Positions 14,742-22,885 of a stretch of 64,000 nt of DNA are shown here, piece after piece. A program made the position numbers and the translations under genes. A model generated the notes under the pieces. It ran no database searches, was not told the origin of the DNA, and was given only the letters and a program-made list of their open reading frames with translations. The stretch's first letter is position 1; each line of letters begins with the position of its first letter. The DNA comes from Anaerolineae bacterium (GTDB lineage Bacteria; Chloroflexota; Anaerolineae; Promineifilales; Promineifilaceae): NCBI GenBank assembly GCA_019637635.1, contig JAHBVI010000001.1:62001-126000 (forward strand), written 5' to 3'.

Positions 14742-15824
14742 ATGGAAGAGTCTCCATTAGCCACCATTCTGGTCGTAGATGATAAGCCAGAAAATTTGCA
14801 GTTGTTGTCGCAAATTTTGGGGCGGGCCGGTTATCGGGTGCAGGTGGTGGGCGACGGCCGTGCCGCCCTCCATGCTTCCCAAATTGATCCTCCCGACTTG
14901 ATCCTGCTGGACATTATGATGCCGGAAATGGACGGCTATGAATTGTGTCGCCAGTTCAAAGCCGCCCCCCAAACGCGCAACGTCCCCATCATCTTCATCA
15001 GCGCCCTCAGCGGCCCGTTTGACAAAGCCCACGCCTTCGCCGCCGGTGGCATTGATTACATCACCCGTCCCTTCCAGGCGGATGAGGTGCTGACGCATGT
15101 GCGAACCCACCTCACCCTCCACAGTTTGCAACAAGACCTGTTGGATCAAATTGCTGAATTAGACGCCTTTGCCCACACCGTCGCCCATGACCTGAAAAAT
15201 CCCCTCTCGCTCATCATCGGTTTCACTGAACTACTGGCGCTAGACCACGAGATTATGACGGCCGACCAGCGCGCCGAACTGCTGCAAAACGTCCTTAAAT
15301 CCGGCTACAAAGCGGTCAACATCATTGATGAACTGCTGCTGCTTTCCAGCGTGCGCAAACAAGACGTGCCCCTACAACCCATCGAGATGGGGCGCATTGT
15401 GCGCAATGCGCAGAAACGGCTGGCGCTGCTGGCGGCTGAATCTCAGGCCGAGATCGTGCTGCCAGAGCAATGGCCGCCTGCTCTGGGATATGCTCCCTGG
15501 TTGGAAGAGGTGTGGGTGAACTACCTGAGCAATGCCATCAAATATGGCGGGCAGCCGCCCATTGCGGAATTGGGTGCAACACAGCAGGCAGACAACACCG
15601 TGCGTTTTTGGGTGAAGGACAATGGAAATGGGCTGACGGCCGAACAACAAACCCGCCTCTTTGCTGAATTTTCCCGCCTGGACACTATCCGCGCCGATGG
15701 GCATGGCCTGGGCCTTTCCATCGTTCGCCGCATCATGGACAAACTGGGCGGCACAGTAGGCGTAAAAAGCGAACCCGGCGGAGGCAGCACCTTTTACTTT
15801 ACGCTACCGGCGGGGAGTTCGTAA
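14742..15824 (+). CDS. Receiver-histidine kinase (REC-HisKA-HATPase)
   Basis: A 360-residue cytoplasmic protein. The receiver domain (1-125) has D13/D14 and phospho-acceptor D57 in LILLDIMMPEMDG. The usual KPF lysine is replaced by Arg in DYITRPFQ. A HisKA domain follows with H149 in FAHTVAHDLKNPLSL, and a HATPase domain shows N-box VNYLSNAIKYG, G1 VKDNGNGL and G2 HGLGLSIVRRIMDKLGG. This is the layout of response-regulator-first kinases that receive phosphate from another kinase or sense through a partner. No sensor or DNA-binding domain is present. The REC domain may be controlled by one of the other kinases in the window, but no direct link is visible. Confidence 0.9.
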   Translation: MEESPLATILVVDDKPENLQLLSQILGRAGYRVQVVGDGRAALHASQIDPPDLILLDIMMPEMDGYELCRQFKAAPQTRNVPIIFISALSGPFDKAHAFAAGGIDYITRPFQADEVLTHVRTHLTLHSLQQDLLDQIAELDAFAHTVAHDLKNPLSLIIGFTELLALDHEIMTADQRAELLQNVLKSGYKAVNIIDELLLLSSVRKQDVPLQPIEMGRIVRNAQKRLALLAAESQAEIVLPEQWPPALGYAPWLEEVWVNYLSNAIKYGGQPPIAELGATQQADNTVRFWVKDNGNGLTAEQQTRLFAEFSRLDTIRADGHGLGLSIVRRIMDKLGGTVGVKSEPGGGSTFYFTLPAGSS

Positions 15825-15879
15825 TCCGTAATTCGTAATCCGTAATCCGTAATCGGCTCACGGTTCACGGCTCACGCAT
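15822..15879. repeat. Inverted word hairpin, CCGTAATC family
   Basis: CGTAATCCGTAATTCGTAAT words face CGGTTCACGGCTCACG. It sits between the convergent kinase and epimerase genes. Related elements are at 22797-22866 and 46458-46552, with looser kin at 30200-30255 and 45150-45183. Confidence 0.75.
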
Positions 15880-16802
15880 CACGAAAAACGCCCATCCTCC
15901 CGCAACATCCTCTCCAACCCCTCCGCCAACCCGACCAACGGCCGAAAGCCCAACAGTATTTTGGCGCGGCTAATGTCAGCCACCAACCGGGGCACACCGC
16001 CCGATTTCTCCGGGTTGTGAATGCGGTGCAGTTTGTGGCCGGTCACGGTTTCGATCTCGTCAACCAACGCGGCGATACTGATCTCCACACCCCGGCCAAT
16101 GTTGATGATTTGCCGGTTGATATGACCGGCCGTGGCTGCGCTGACCAATGCCTCTACCACGTCCGTAACATACACAAAATCCCGCGTCTGCTGCCCGCCG
16201 CCAAACAGCACCACCGAGCCGCCGCTGATCGCCTGCCGCAAAAAACGGGGCACCACCGGCGCATGGGAAGCGGGCAGTTGTTGTCCCGGCCCGTAGGCGT
16301 TGAAGATGCGCAGGGCCACTGTTTCTATGCCCCACAACTGGCCGATGGTGTGGACGTACTGCTCGGCGGCCCATTTGCTGACGGCGTAGGGGGAGTCTGG
16401 TTGGGGGTGGTCATCTTCGTGGACGGGCTGCTGCGGCTGACGGCCGTACACCGCCCCCGATGACGCCAACACCACCCGCCGCACCCCTGTATCCCGCATC
16501 GCTTCCATCAGGCTGACCGTACCGCCCACATTCACCCGGCTGTATTCGCGGGGATGCAAAATAGATTCGGCCACCGACACCCGCGCCGCCAGATGGTAGA
16601 CGCAGTCCACCCCACGCAGCAGCGACCAGAGCAGGGGGATATTGTCCACGTCGCCCTGGGTACACTGCACGGCCGTGTCCAACCCCTCTTGATTGCCCCG
16701 GCTCAAATCATCCAGCACCTGCACCTCGTGCCCACTGCGCGCCAGCCGGTTTGCCAACGCCGTGCCCAAAAACCCCGCGCCACCTGTCACTAAAAATCGC
16801 AT
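15879..16802 (-). CDS. NAD-dependent epimerase/dehydratase (UDP-sugar 4-epimerase-like, extended SDR)
   Basis: A 307-residue extended short-chain dehydrogenase. The NAD-binding motif is TGGAGFLG at residues 6-13. VYHLAARVSV and the catalytic Ser in LASSGAVYG follow, then Y-x3-K in DSPYAVSKWAAEQY. LRIFNAYGPGQ and TRDFVYVTDVVEAL define the nucleotide-sugar-binding half. These match UDP-glucose 4-epimerase and related sugar dehydratases. It stands alone on the minus strand, though two GT-C transferases are upstream in the window. The exact sugar cannot be decided. Confidence 0.85.
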   Translation of the reverse strand: MRFLVTGGAGFLGTALANRLARSGHEVQVLDDLSRGNQEGLDTAVQCTQGDVDNIPLLWSLLRGVDCVYHLAARVSVAESILHPREYSRVNVGGTVSLMEAMRDTGVRRVVLASSGAVYGRQPQQPVHEDDHPQPDSPYAVSKWAAEQYVHTIGQLWGIETVALRIFNAYGPGQQLPASHAPVVPRFLRQAISGGSVVLFGGGQQTRDFVYVTDVVEALVSAATAGHINRQIINIGRGVEISIAALVDEIETVTGHKLHRIHNPEKSGGVPRLVADISRAKILLGFRPLVGLAEGLERMLREDGRFS

Positions 16803-16832
16803 GACCCAATCATACCTGAAATGTATCCGGTA

Positions 16833-16903
16833 GGGGCGAGGCAGGTGGGGAAAGTTTTGTCTTGCCAGACAACATAATGCCCACCTGCCTCGCCCCTACA
16901 ATT
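16833..16903. repeat. Inverted repeat, GGGGCGAGGCAGGTGGG family
   Basis: TAGGGGCGAGGCAGGTGGGG on the left faces CCCACCTGCCTCGCCCCTAC on the right, with a nearly perfect arm of about 18 bp. It lies between the divergent epimerase and DUF433 genes, so it cannot be a terminator of either. Confidence 0.85.
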
Positions 16904-16947
16904 TCATGGTAAACTGTGGACGAGTGTTATTGAAAGGAGACAGAATA

Positions 16948-17229
16948 ATGGAAGCATTAATTGACATCGGCACCCTGATCGTCTCTTCACCAGAAATACG
17001 GGGAGGGCGGCCACGCATTGCCGGGACAGGCGTAACTGTGCAGCGGATTGTGGAGTGGTATAAGCTTGGGCTGATGCCGGAGGAAATTGCCGATGAAATT
17101 GGGCATTTGAGTCTGGCTCAGGTTCATGCCGCGCTGGCCTTTTACCATGCTAACCGGGCTGAAATTGAAGCGGCCATGATAGCCGATTTAGACGAATCGG
17201 CGCGGCTTGAACACCTCCACACCTCATGA
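16948..17229 (+). CDS. DUF433 antitoxin, second module
   Basis: A 93-residue DUF433 protein: LIVSSPEIRGGRPRIAGTGV, then TVQRIVEWYKLGLMPEEIAD and QVHAALAFYHANRAEIEAAM. The ATG at 16948 has AAAGGAGA seven bases upstream. Its end overlaps the next gene (ATGA). The core IRGGRPRIAGT motif is more canonical than in the first module at 2227-2535. It is probably an antitoxin and autorepressor of the pair. Confidence 0.9.
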   Translation: MEALIDIGTLIVSSPEIRGGRPRIAGTGVTVQRIVEWYKLGLMPEEIADEIGHLSLAQVHAALAFYHANRAEIEAAMIADLDESARLEHLHTS

Positions 17230-17585
17230 CAATTCGTCTCTACATTGACGAAGACTCCATGAGTCGTGCCCTGGTACGCGCCTTGCGAGCGCGAGGCGTG
17301 GACGTAACAACTGCTCTTGACGAGGAAATGATTGAGCAACCAGACCTATTCCATCTTCAATATGCCAGTGAGCAAGGACGTGTATTGTACAGCTTCAATG
17401 TGGGTGATTTCTTTAATCTGCACACCCTGTATCTACAAGAAGGCAAATCTCACCCTGGGATGATTCTATGCCCACAGCAGACATATTCGGTCGGTGAACA
17501 GATGCGTCGCCTCTTAAAGTTGATCGCCACAAAGTCTGCCCATGACATGCAGAATACAGTTGAGTTCCTGGGGAAATGGGGTTAA
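17226..17585 (+). CDS. DUF5615 PIN-like toxin, second module
   Basis: A 119-residue protein beginning MTIRLYIDEDSMSRALVRAL, the defining N-terminus of DUF5615 with acidic D8-E9-D10. The later RVLYSFNVGDFFNLH contains the second acidic site, where many relatives have the T-x-D-x-D-F form. HPGMILCPQQTYSVGEQMRRLLK follows as in the family. It overlaps the DUF433 gene by four bases. A PIN-like RNase toxin is the expected activity. Substitution of the usual Thr/Asp pair by SFNVGDF still leaves one acidic residue. Confidence 0.9.
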   Translation: MTIRLYIDEDSMSRALVRALRARGVDVTTALDEEMIEQPDLFHLQYASEQGRVLYSFNVGDFFNLHTLYLQEGKSHPGMILCPQQTYSVGEQMRRLLKLIATKSAHDMQNTVEFLGKWG

Positions 17586-17693
17586 GTCTCCCCTATCTAG
17601 ATGATTCATTACCCTAAATGGCAGGTAATAAGAGTGTGATAACCTGCTGCCTGCCACTTGCCACCTGCTGCTTACCCCCTGTACCATTCGCCC

Positions 17694-18962
17694 ATGCTCA
17701 TGCGCCGCCTCACATTTGCCCTCAACGCATTGTTGGCCGTTGCTATTGGCCTGCTAATCTTTGCCCGCGATTGGCCGCCGTTTGGCACGGAGGAGGAAAA
17801 GCTCAACGCCATCGTTGGCCAGCAGCAGTTTGATTTTCTGGTGTGGGAGGTCAACGCTTTTGCCGCAAAAGCCAAAGCCGCGCTGACCGGCGGGCACCTC
17901 TTCCTGGCCGAAGCCGACCGCAAACAACTGGTGCTGGATTATCTGGCGCTGCTGCGCCGCGCTCAGGAGTTGGATGGGCAAATTAACGCCCTGTATGTGG
18001 ACCCGAACGTGACCGACCCGGCCGCCGCGTCCGCCGATTTGCTGGCGGAGTTAACGGCCGTGCGCCAACAACTCACGGCCGTGCAACCCCTGGCCGAAGC
18101 GATTGTGCAAGACCAGGTGGCGGCCGTGCTGGCCGACGAAGGGTTTGACGTGCTGCGCCAGGCGTGGCCGCCCGTCCTGATGCACATGACCCCCCTGCCC
18201 ACCGTCTTAATCGTCTCCCCGCGTGACCGCATTGAGCGCATTTACCAGCGCACCCTGTCGCCGGGGCTGACAACACCGCACAAAGAGGAAATGGAAACGG
18301 CCGTGACCGATCACCTCGATCTCTCCGCCCTCATCGTGCCCATTGGCGGCATGGGCACCTACCCGGCCATGGTGCAGGAGACGAGTAATCTCAACTGGCT
18401 GGCCGAAGTGACCGCCCACGAATGGGGCCATCACTGGATGAGCTTCTACCCGGTGGGCATTTATTACAATGACCCCGAAGTGCGTGTCATCAACGAAACC
18501 ATCGCTTCCTTGATTGATCAGGAAATTGGCGCCGAAGTGATTAGACGTTTCTACCCGGAATTTGTGCCCCCGCCGCCGCCAGAGCCGACCGATGCAGCCA
18601 CCACGCCCCCACCGCCCACCGAGCCGCCGCCGTTTAACTTCAATGCCGAAATGGCCGCCACCCGCATCCGCGTGGATGAGCTATTGGCCGAGGGAAAAAT
18701 TGAAGAAGCGGAAAATTATATGGAAGAACGGCGGCAGTTGTTTGTCGCCAATGGCTACCAGATTCGCAAACTAAACCAGGCGTACTTTGCCTTCTACGGA
18801 GCCTATGCCGACCGCCCAGGGGCCACCGGCAGCGACCCCACCGGCCCCATGTTGCAAGAGATCCGCGCCCACAGCCCCTCCCTGCGCGCCTTCATGGACA
18901 CCATCGCCCCCATCCGCAGCCGCGCCGATTTGGAACGTATCTGGCAGGGGATAGGTGATTGA
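17694..18962 (+). CDS. Membrane-anchored HExxH metalloprotease-like protein
   Basis: A 422-residue protein. One N-terminal hydrophobic segment (LTFALNALLAVAIGLLIFA) anchors or exports it. A helical region up to about residue 160 is followed by the zinc motif H-E-W-G-H in VTAHEWGHHWMSFYP. A downstream acidic helix NETIASLIDQEIGAEVIRRF fits the third ligand of gluzincins. A proline-rich linker (PPPPPEPTDAATTPPPPTEP) leads to a C-terminal helical domain ending in RAFMDTIAPIRSRADLERIW. The start could also be the second ATG at 17700. I do not recognise a named peptidase family. It stands alone. Confidence 0.65.
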   Translation: MLMRRLTFALNALLAVAIGLLIFARDWPPFGTEEEKLNAIVGQQQFDFLVWEVNAFAAKAKAALTGGHLFLAEADRKQLVLDYLALLRRAQELDGQINALYVDPNVTDPAAASADLLAELTAVRQQLTAVQPLAEAIVQDQVAAVLADEGFDVLRQAWPPVLMHMTPLPTVLIVSPRDRIERIYQRTLSPGLTTPHKEEMETAVTDHLDLSALIVPIGGMGTYPAMVQETSNLNWLAEVTAHEWGHHWMSFYPVGIYYNDPEVRVINETIASLIDQEIGAEVIRRFYPEFVPPPPPEPTDAATTPPPPTEPPPFNFNAEMAATRIRVDELLAEGKIEEAENYMEERRQLFVANGYQIRKLNQAYFAFYGAYADRPGATGSDPTGPMLQEIRAHSPSLRAFMDTIAPIRSRADLERIWQGIGD

Positions 18963-19004
18963 GTGTCAAGTGTCAAGTAACGTGACACCTGACACTTGAC
19001 ACAT
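18962..19004. repeat. Inverted word hairpin, TGTCAAG family
   Basis: GTGTCAAGTGTCAAGTAACG is followed by GACACCTGACACTTGACAC. It lies between the convergent metalloprotease and TPR genes. Confidence 0.85.
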
Positions 19005-19006
19005 GA

Positions 19007-19432
19007 TCACGTTTCGTCCATCTCCGCCACAATCTCGCGCAGAAGGGCGACGATGCGTTGCGCTTCCTGGCGGTGTTCGCGCCAGTCGGATTGGGCCAGG
19101 TATTGTTCCAGGTCTTGCAGGGCTTCACGGTAACGGCCGTCTCCCTGCAAGATCAACCCCCGATTCAACCGCGCCGGGGCAAACGCCGGGTCTTCGGCTA
19201 ACAGCGCATCCAAATCGGCCAGCGCCTCTCGCGTCCGCCCCAATTCCCGCCCCAACAGAATCGCCCGGCTCAGCCGCGCCATGCGGAACGTCGGGTCCAC
19301 CGCATACGCCCGCGAGAAGTAATGTACCGCCCGCTCATGCTCCGACAGCATCGTATTCTGATTACCAAAATAGCGGTGCAGCCCGCCCCAGGTGTAGAGG
19401 CAGTAGGACTTAATGAAGCGCCATCTACTCAC
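19007..19432 (-). CDS. TPR-repeat protein
   Basis: A 141-residue protein with about three tetratricopeptide repeats: ERAVHYFSRAYAVDPTFRMA, then EALADLDALLAEDPAFAPA and EALQDLEQYLAQSDW. The spacing and the Ala/Leu/Tyr/Pro pattern are those of TPRs. The N-terminus SRWRFIKSYCLYTWGGLHRY is basic and aromatic without a clear signal. It is a scaffold or chaperone-like protein of unknown partner. It is on the same strand as, and upstream end nearest to, trxB, with a repeat-filled gap of 70 bp. Confidence 0.75.
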   Translation of the reverse strand: MSRWRFIKSYCLYTWGGLHRYFGNQNTMLSEHERAVHYFSRAYAVDPTFRMARLSRAILLGRELGRTREALADLDALLAEDPAFAPARLNRGLILQGDGRYREALQDLEQYLAQSDWREHRQEAQRIVALLREIVAEMDET

Positions 19433-19440
19433 GGTGTTTG

Positions 19441-19505
19441 GGTGTCATGTGTCAGGTGTCAAGTGTCAAGTTACCTGACACCTGACACTTAAACACCTGA
19501 CACTA
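19441..19505. repeat. Inverted word hairpin, TGTCAGG/TGTCAAG family
   Basis: GTGTCAGGTGTCAAGTGTCA is followed by ACCTGACACCTGACACTT and a further word. Its right end overlaps the last codons of trxB by a few bases. Confidence 0.85.
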
Positions 19506-20432
19506 CTCTTGCCCCGCCAGCCACTTCTCCAGCTCAATGGCCGCGCCGGCGCCCTGGCCGACGGAGGTGGAAATCTGGCGGAAGTGGGGGTCTTGAATTT
19601 CCCCGGCGGCATAAACGCCGGGTACGCTGGTGCGATAATGTTCGTCGGTGATGACGTACCCTTCCTCATCCATTGCCAACTGCCCCACCAAAAAGTGGTT
19701 GTTGGGATCATGGCCGATGAAGATGAAGACGCCATCTGTCTCTACCTGGCGGATTTCGTTCGTCTTGACGTTTTTCACGCGCACACCCTGTACCACGCCG
19801 TTGCCCACGATCTCTTCCACCACCGTGTCCCAGATAAAGGAGATTTTTTCGTTGGCGAAGGCCCGCTTTTGCAAAATGGCCCCGGCGCGCAGTTGGTCGC
19901 GGCGGTGGATGACTTTCACTTTGTTGGCGAATTTGGTCAGGAAGATACCTTCTTCCAGGGCGCTGTCGCCGCCGCCCACCACGACGACATCTTTATTGCG
20001 AAAGAAGAAGCCGTCGCAGGTGCCGCAGTAGCTGACGCCGCGCCCCACGTATTCCGCTTCGCCGGGCACGCCCAATTTGGTGGGCGACGCGCCGACGGTG
20101 ACGATGACGCTGTCGGCCAGGTATTCGGCGCTGTAGGTTTTGATGCGAAACGGCCGTACACCAAAATCCACCTCTACCACCTCATCATACACAAAGCGTG
20201 CCCCAAAATGCTCCGCCTGTTTGTGCATCACGTCCACCAGCTCCGGCCCCGTGGGGGTATGGTCAGGACTCCAAAAGCCGGGGTAATTTTCTACCTCACC
20301 CGTCAGGCTGATCTGCCCGCCCAACTGCATCCCGGCAATCACCAGCGGGTTGAGCATGGCCCGCCCCGTATACAGCGCCGCCGTCAACCCGGCCGGCCCT
20401 GAACCTATAATAATCACTCGTTCTTGTTGCAT
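19503..20432 (-). CDS. trxB: Thioredoxin reductase
   Basis: A 309-residue flavoprotein that transfers electrons from NADPH to thioredoxin. The FAD motif is IIGSGPAGLTAALYTGRA, the redox-active pair is CGTC in GVSYCGTCDGFFF, and the NADPH motif is VVVGGGDSALEEGIFL. The C-terminal FAD site is VYAAGEIQDPHFRQI and the end is GAGAAIELEKWL. The redox motif CGTC replaces the more common CATC and is still normal for the family. It is divergent from the sortase gene. The gap between them holds a CCCTAAGGG hairpin and an untranslated stretch of about 190 bp. Confidence 0.95.
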   Translation of the reverse strand: MQQERVIIIGSGPAGLTAALYTGRAMLNPLVIAGMQLGGQISLTGEVENYPGFWSPDHTPTGPELVDVMHKQAEHFGARFVYDEVVEVDFGVRPFRIKTYSAEYLADSVIVTVGASPTKLGVPGEAEYVGRGVSYCGTCDGFFFRNKDVVVVGGGDSALEEGIFLTKFANKVKVIHRRDQLRAGAILQKRAFANEKISFIWDTVVEEIVGNGVVQGVRVKNVKTNEIRQVETDGVFIFIGHDPNNHFLVGQLAMDEEGYVITDEHYRTSVPGVYAAGEIQDPHFRQISTSVGQGAGAAIELEKWLAGQE

Positions 20433-20445
20433 ACTCTTCCTCGGA

Positions 20446-20506
20446 AGACCCTAAGGGTTTGGTATCTTAATAAAGCGAATTGCCCGCAGGCAAACCCTTA
20501 GGGTCT
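20446..20506. repeat. Inverted repeat, AGACCCTAAGGGTTT family
   Basis: A 15-bp perfect arm at 20446-20460 is complemented at 20492-20506. It lies at the 5' side of both divergent genes, trxB and the sortase gene, so it cannot serve as a terminator for either. Members at 21756-21789 and 27210-27246 have the same arms. Confidence 0.9.
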
Positions 20507-20694
20507 CTATCTCTGTTTTCAATTTGCCTTTGGGATTTTATCTCTCCCCAACATTTTGCCTAATCCAATCACCTGTATAGACAGGTAATGGGAGGCGATT
20601 CTTACACCAGCCAGGCAGCAGATTGGTTGATTCTCAATGAATCAGCCAATCTGCTCAACTTTACATATTGTTGAAAGCGAATTATTATTAGGGC

Positions 20695-21645
20695 ATGGCA
20701 AGAAATGGAAAACAGCCCATCGAAGAGCTATCGGTACAGGAGTTAGAGCATCTACTCTATCGCAAAAAACGGACAGAACGCCGCCTGCGGCTGCGGCGGC
20801 TGCGCGAAATGGGGCGCGTCGTCGAGATCGCCCATCTGCCCGCGCCCGACCATCAAGACACGGCCGTATCCCCCGTTTACAGCACCGATTTTCCCCACAC
20901 CGCTCCCCCACCACCTGGCCTGGGCCGCCGTATCGCCAATAAGGGGCTGCTGCTGGTGGAGGTCACGGCCGTACTCGGCCTGCTCTACATCCTCTTTAAT
21001 TTGTGGACGACCCAACGCGAACTGAACCAGGAGTTGACGGCCGTGCAGCAAGTGGAAGCGGCCGGATTGGCACTGCCTACGGCCGTGCCCACCCCCGTCA
21101 TTGATCTGGTGGTGCTGCCCACCGGCCACCGTTACATCGAAGGTCGCTCACCCGAACCCATCGAATCCGGCGACATTCCCGCCCACCTGCTGCCCGTCAT
21201 GCAGGCGTACCAGCCGCCGCCCATCCCCACCCCCGGCCCTGAACAGGCGCGGGTCATTCAAATTCCGGCCATCGGCGTCAACCACCCCGTCGTCGAAGGG
21301 GCGTATGATTGGGAGCAGTTGAAGCGCGGCGTGGCCCATCACATTGGCTCGGCGCAGCCAGGGCAGGTGGGCAACATGGTCCTGGCCGCCCACAACGATG
21401 TGTACGGCGCGATTTTCCAACACCTGGATCAGCTTTCTCCCGGCGACGAATTTGTGGTGCAGACCAATCAGCGCGCCTATACCTACGTCGTCACCAAAAT
21501 TGAGATTGTAGAACCCACCCAGGTTGATGTGCTGGCCGCCACCAACCACGCCAGCGCCACCCTCATCTCCTGTTACCCCTACCGCATCAACACCCACCGC
21601 ATTGTGGTCTTTGCCGATCTGGTCACAGAAGGGCACGGATCGTGA
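20695..21645 (+). CDS. Class D/E-like sortase
   Basis: A 316-residue type II membrane protein. A basic N-terminal tail of about 75 residues is followed by one membrane helix (GLLLVEVTAVLGLLYILFNLW), a linker, and the sortase domain. The catalytic His is in VLAAHNDVYGAIFQHL, the Cys in ATLISCYPYRINTHR, and the Arg in the same segment. Sortases cleave and covalently attach exported proteins. No LPxTG protein is encoded nearby. The long cytoplasmic tail rich in Arg/Glu (YRKKRTERRLRLRRLREMG) is unusual. The M14 peptidase at 41977 ends in LFLPIIV, a possible but unproven client. Confidence 0.85.
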   Translation: MARNGKQPIEELSVQELEHLLYRKKRTERRLRLRRLREMGRVVEIAHLPAPDHQDTAVSPVYSTDFPHTAPPPPGLGRRIANKGLLLVEVTAVLGLLYILFNLWTTQRELNQELTAVQQVEAAGLALPTAVPTPVIDLVVLPTGHRYIEGRSPEPIESGDIPAHLLPVMQAYQPPPIPTPGPEQARVIQIPAIGVNHPVVEGAYDWEQLKRGVAHHIGSAQPGQVGNMVLAAHNDVYGAIFQHLDQLSPGDEFVVQTNQRAYTYVVTKIEIVEPTQVDVLAATNHASATLISCYPYRINTHRIVVFADLVTEGHGS

Positions 21646-21703
21646 GATTGGAGATTAGAGATTGGAGATGGCGCAATCTCTAATCTCCAATCTCCATCTC
21701 CCC
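21642..21703. repeat. Inverted word hairpin, GATTGGAGATTAGA family
   Basis: GAGATTGGAGATTAGAGATT on the left faces AATCTCTAATCTCCAATCTC on the right. It begins at the stop codon of the sortase gene. Confidence 0.85.
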
Positions 21704-21755
21704 CTATTTGCGCCAACCATTCCCCGCCGATAGAATCCGCCCAATTTGCAAGTGT

Positions 21756-21789
21756 AGACCCTAAGGGTTTTCTGAAACCCTTAGGGTCT
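21756..21789. repeat. Inverted repeat, AGACCCTAAGGGTTT family
   Basis: Arms 21756-21770 and 21775-21789, 15-bp perfect, with a 4-nt loop. It ends 23 bp before the plsX start codon, so it would lie in the plsX leader. Confidence 0.9.
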
Positions 21790-21812
21790 TTAATAACGAA
21801 CGAGTTTACAAG

Positions 21813-22814
21813 ATGCGAATTGTAGTAGACGCCATGGGCAGCGATAACCGGCCGGGGCCAGATGTGGCCGGGGCGGTGTGGGCGGCCCGCGAATTTGAAG
21901 AAACCATCATCCTGGTGGGCGACCAGGCGCAGATTGAGGCGGAACTGGCCAAAGAGGATACGGCCGGTTTGCCCATTGAAGTGCGCCATGCCGCTACGGC
22001 CGTGCCCATGGACGCCAAACCCACCGAAGTGGTCAAAGGGCTGCCCGGCTCCTCTATGCACGTGGGGCTGGGGCTGGTGCGCGATGGCGAAGCGGATGCG
22101 TTTGTCACCGCCGGGAATACCGGCGCCGTGCTGGCCATTGCCACTCTGCGCGGCGTGGGGTTGGGGCGCATACCGGGCGTCAAACGGCCGGGGCTGGGCG
22201 TGGTCTTTCCCATTAAGGAACGGCCGTTCCTCATTGACAGCGGCGCGAATGCGGATTGTAAAGCGGAGTACCTGCTGCAATTTGGCATCATGGGCAGCAT
22301 TTACATGGCGCGGGTGCATGGCGTGGAAAACCCACGTGTGGGTCTCATTTCCAATGGCGAGGAAGAGGGCAAGGGCACGGAACTGGTGAAAGAGGCGGGC
22401 GCACTGCTGAAAGCCAGCGGCCTGAACTACGTGGGCAACATTGAACCCAAAGAGTTTATGAACGGCGCGGCCAATGTGGCCGTGACCGATGGTTTTTCCG
22501 GCAATTTGATCATGAAAACGTCGGAAGCCATCGCCAAATATATGTCTGACGCCATCCGCGAGCAGATGATGGCCGGGCCGCGCACCATCCTGGGCGGCTT
22601 GCTGGCGCGCCCGGCCTTTACCCGCGTGCGGCGGCAGCTAGACCCGGAAGAGGTAGGCGGCGCGCCACTGTTGGGTGTGCAAGGGGTTGTGATTATCGGT
22701 CACGGCCGTTCGGGAGCATTAGCCATCAAACATGCCGTCGGCCAGGCCCGGCTGGTGGTGCAGAGTGGGGTGGTGGGGGCGATTGAAGAAGGAATCGTGA
22801 GCCGTAATCCGTGA
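21813..22814 (+). CDS. plsX: Phosphate acyltransferase PlsX
   Basis: A 333-residue protein that converts acyl-ACP to acyl-phosphate for phospholipid synthesis. The N-terminus MRIVVDAMGSDNRPGPDVAG is the family signature. FVTAGNTGAVLAIATL and LIDSGANADCKAEYLLQFG follow, then GNIEPKEF and the C-terminal VIIGHGRSGALAIKHAVGQA. The length is normal. It is followed, after a repeat-filled gap of 71 bp, by fabF, the usual neighbourhood of fatty-acid synthesis genes, although fabD/fabG/acpP are absent here. Confidence 0.95.
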   Translation: MRIVVDAMGSDNRPGPDVAGAVWAAREFEETIILVGDQAQIEAELAKEDTAGLPIEVRHAATAVPMDAKPTEVVKGLPGSSMHVGLGLVRDGEADAFVTAGNTGAVLAIATLRGVGLGRIPGVKRPGLGVVFPIKERPFLIDSGANADCKAEYLLQFGIMGSIYMARVHGVENPRVGLISNGEEEGKGTELVKEAGALLKASGLNYVGNIEPKEFMNGAANVAVTDGFSGNLIMKTSEAIAKYMSDAIREQMMAGPRTILGGLLARPAFTRVRRQLDPEEVGGAPLLGVQGVVIIGHGRSGALAIKHAVGQARLVVQSGVVGAIEEGIVSRNP

Positions 22815-22866
22815 GCCGTAATCCGTGAGCCGTAAACGATTCACGGGTTACGGGTTACGGATTACG
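22797..22866. repeat. Inverted word hairpin, CCGTAATC family
   Basis: GTGAGCCGTAATCCGTGAGC words, starting within the last plsX codons, face GATTCACGGGTTACGGGTTA and GGATTACG. It fills the plsX-fabF gap. Confidence 0.85.
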
Positions 22867-22885
22867 AAAAAAACGAGAGAAAAGA

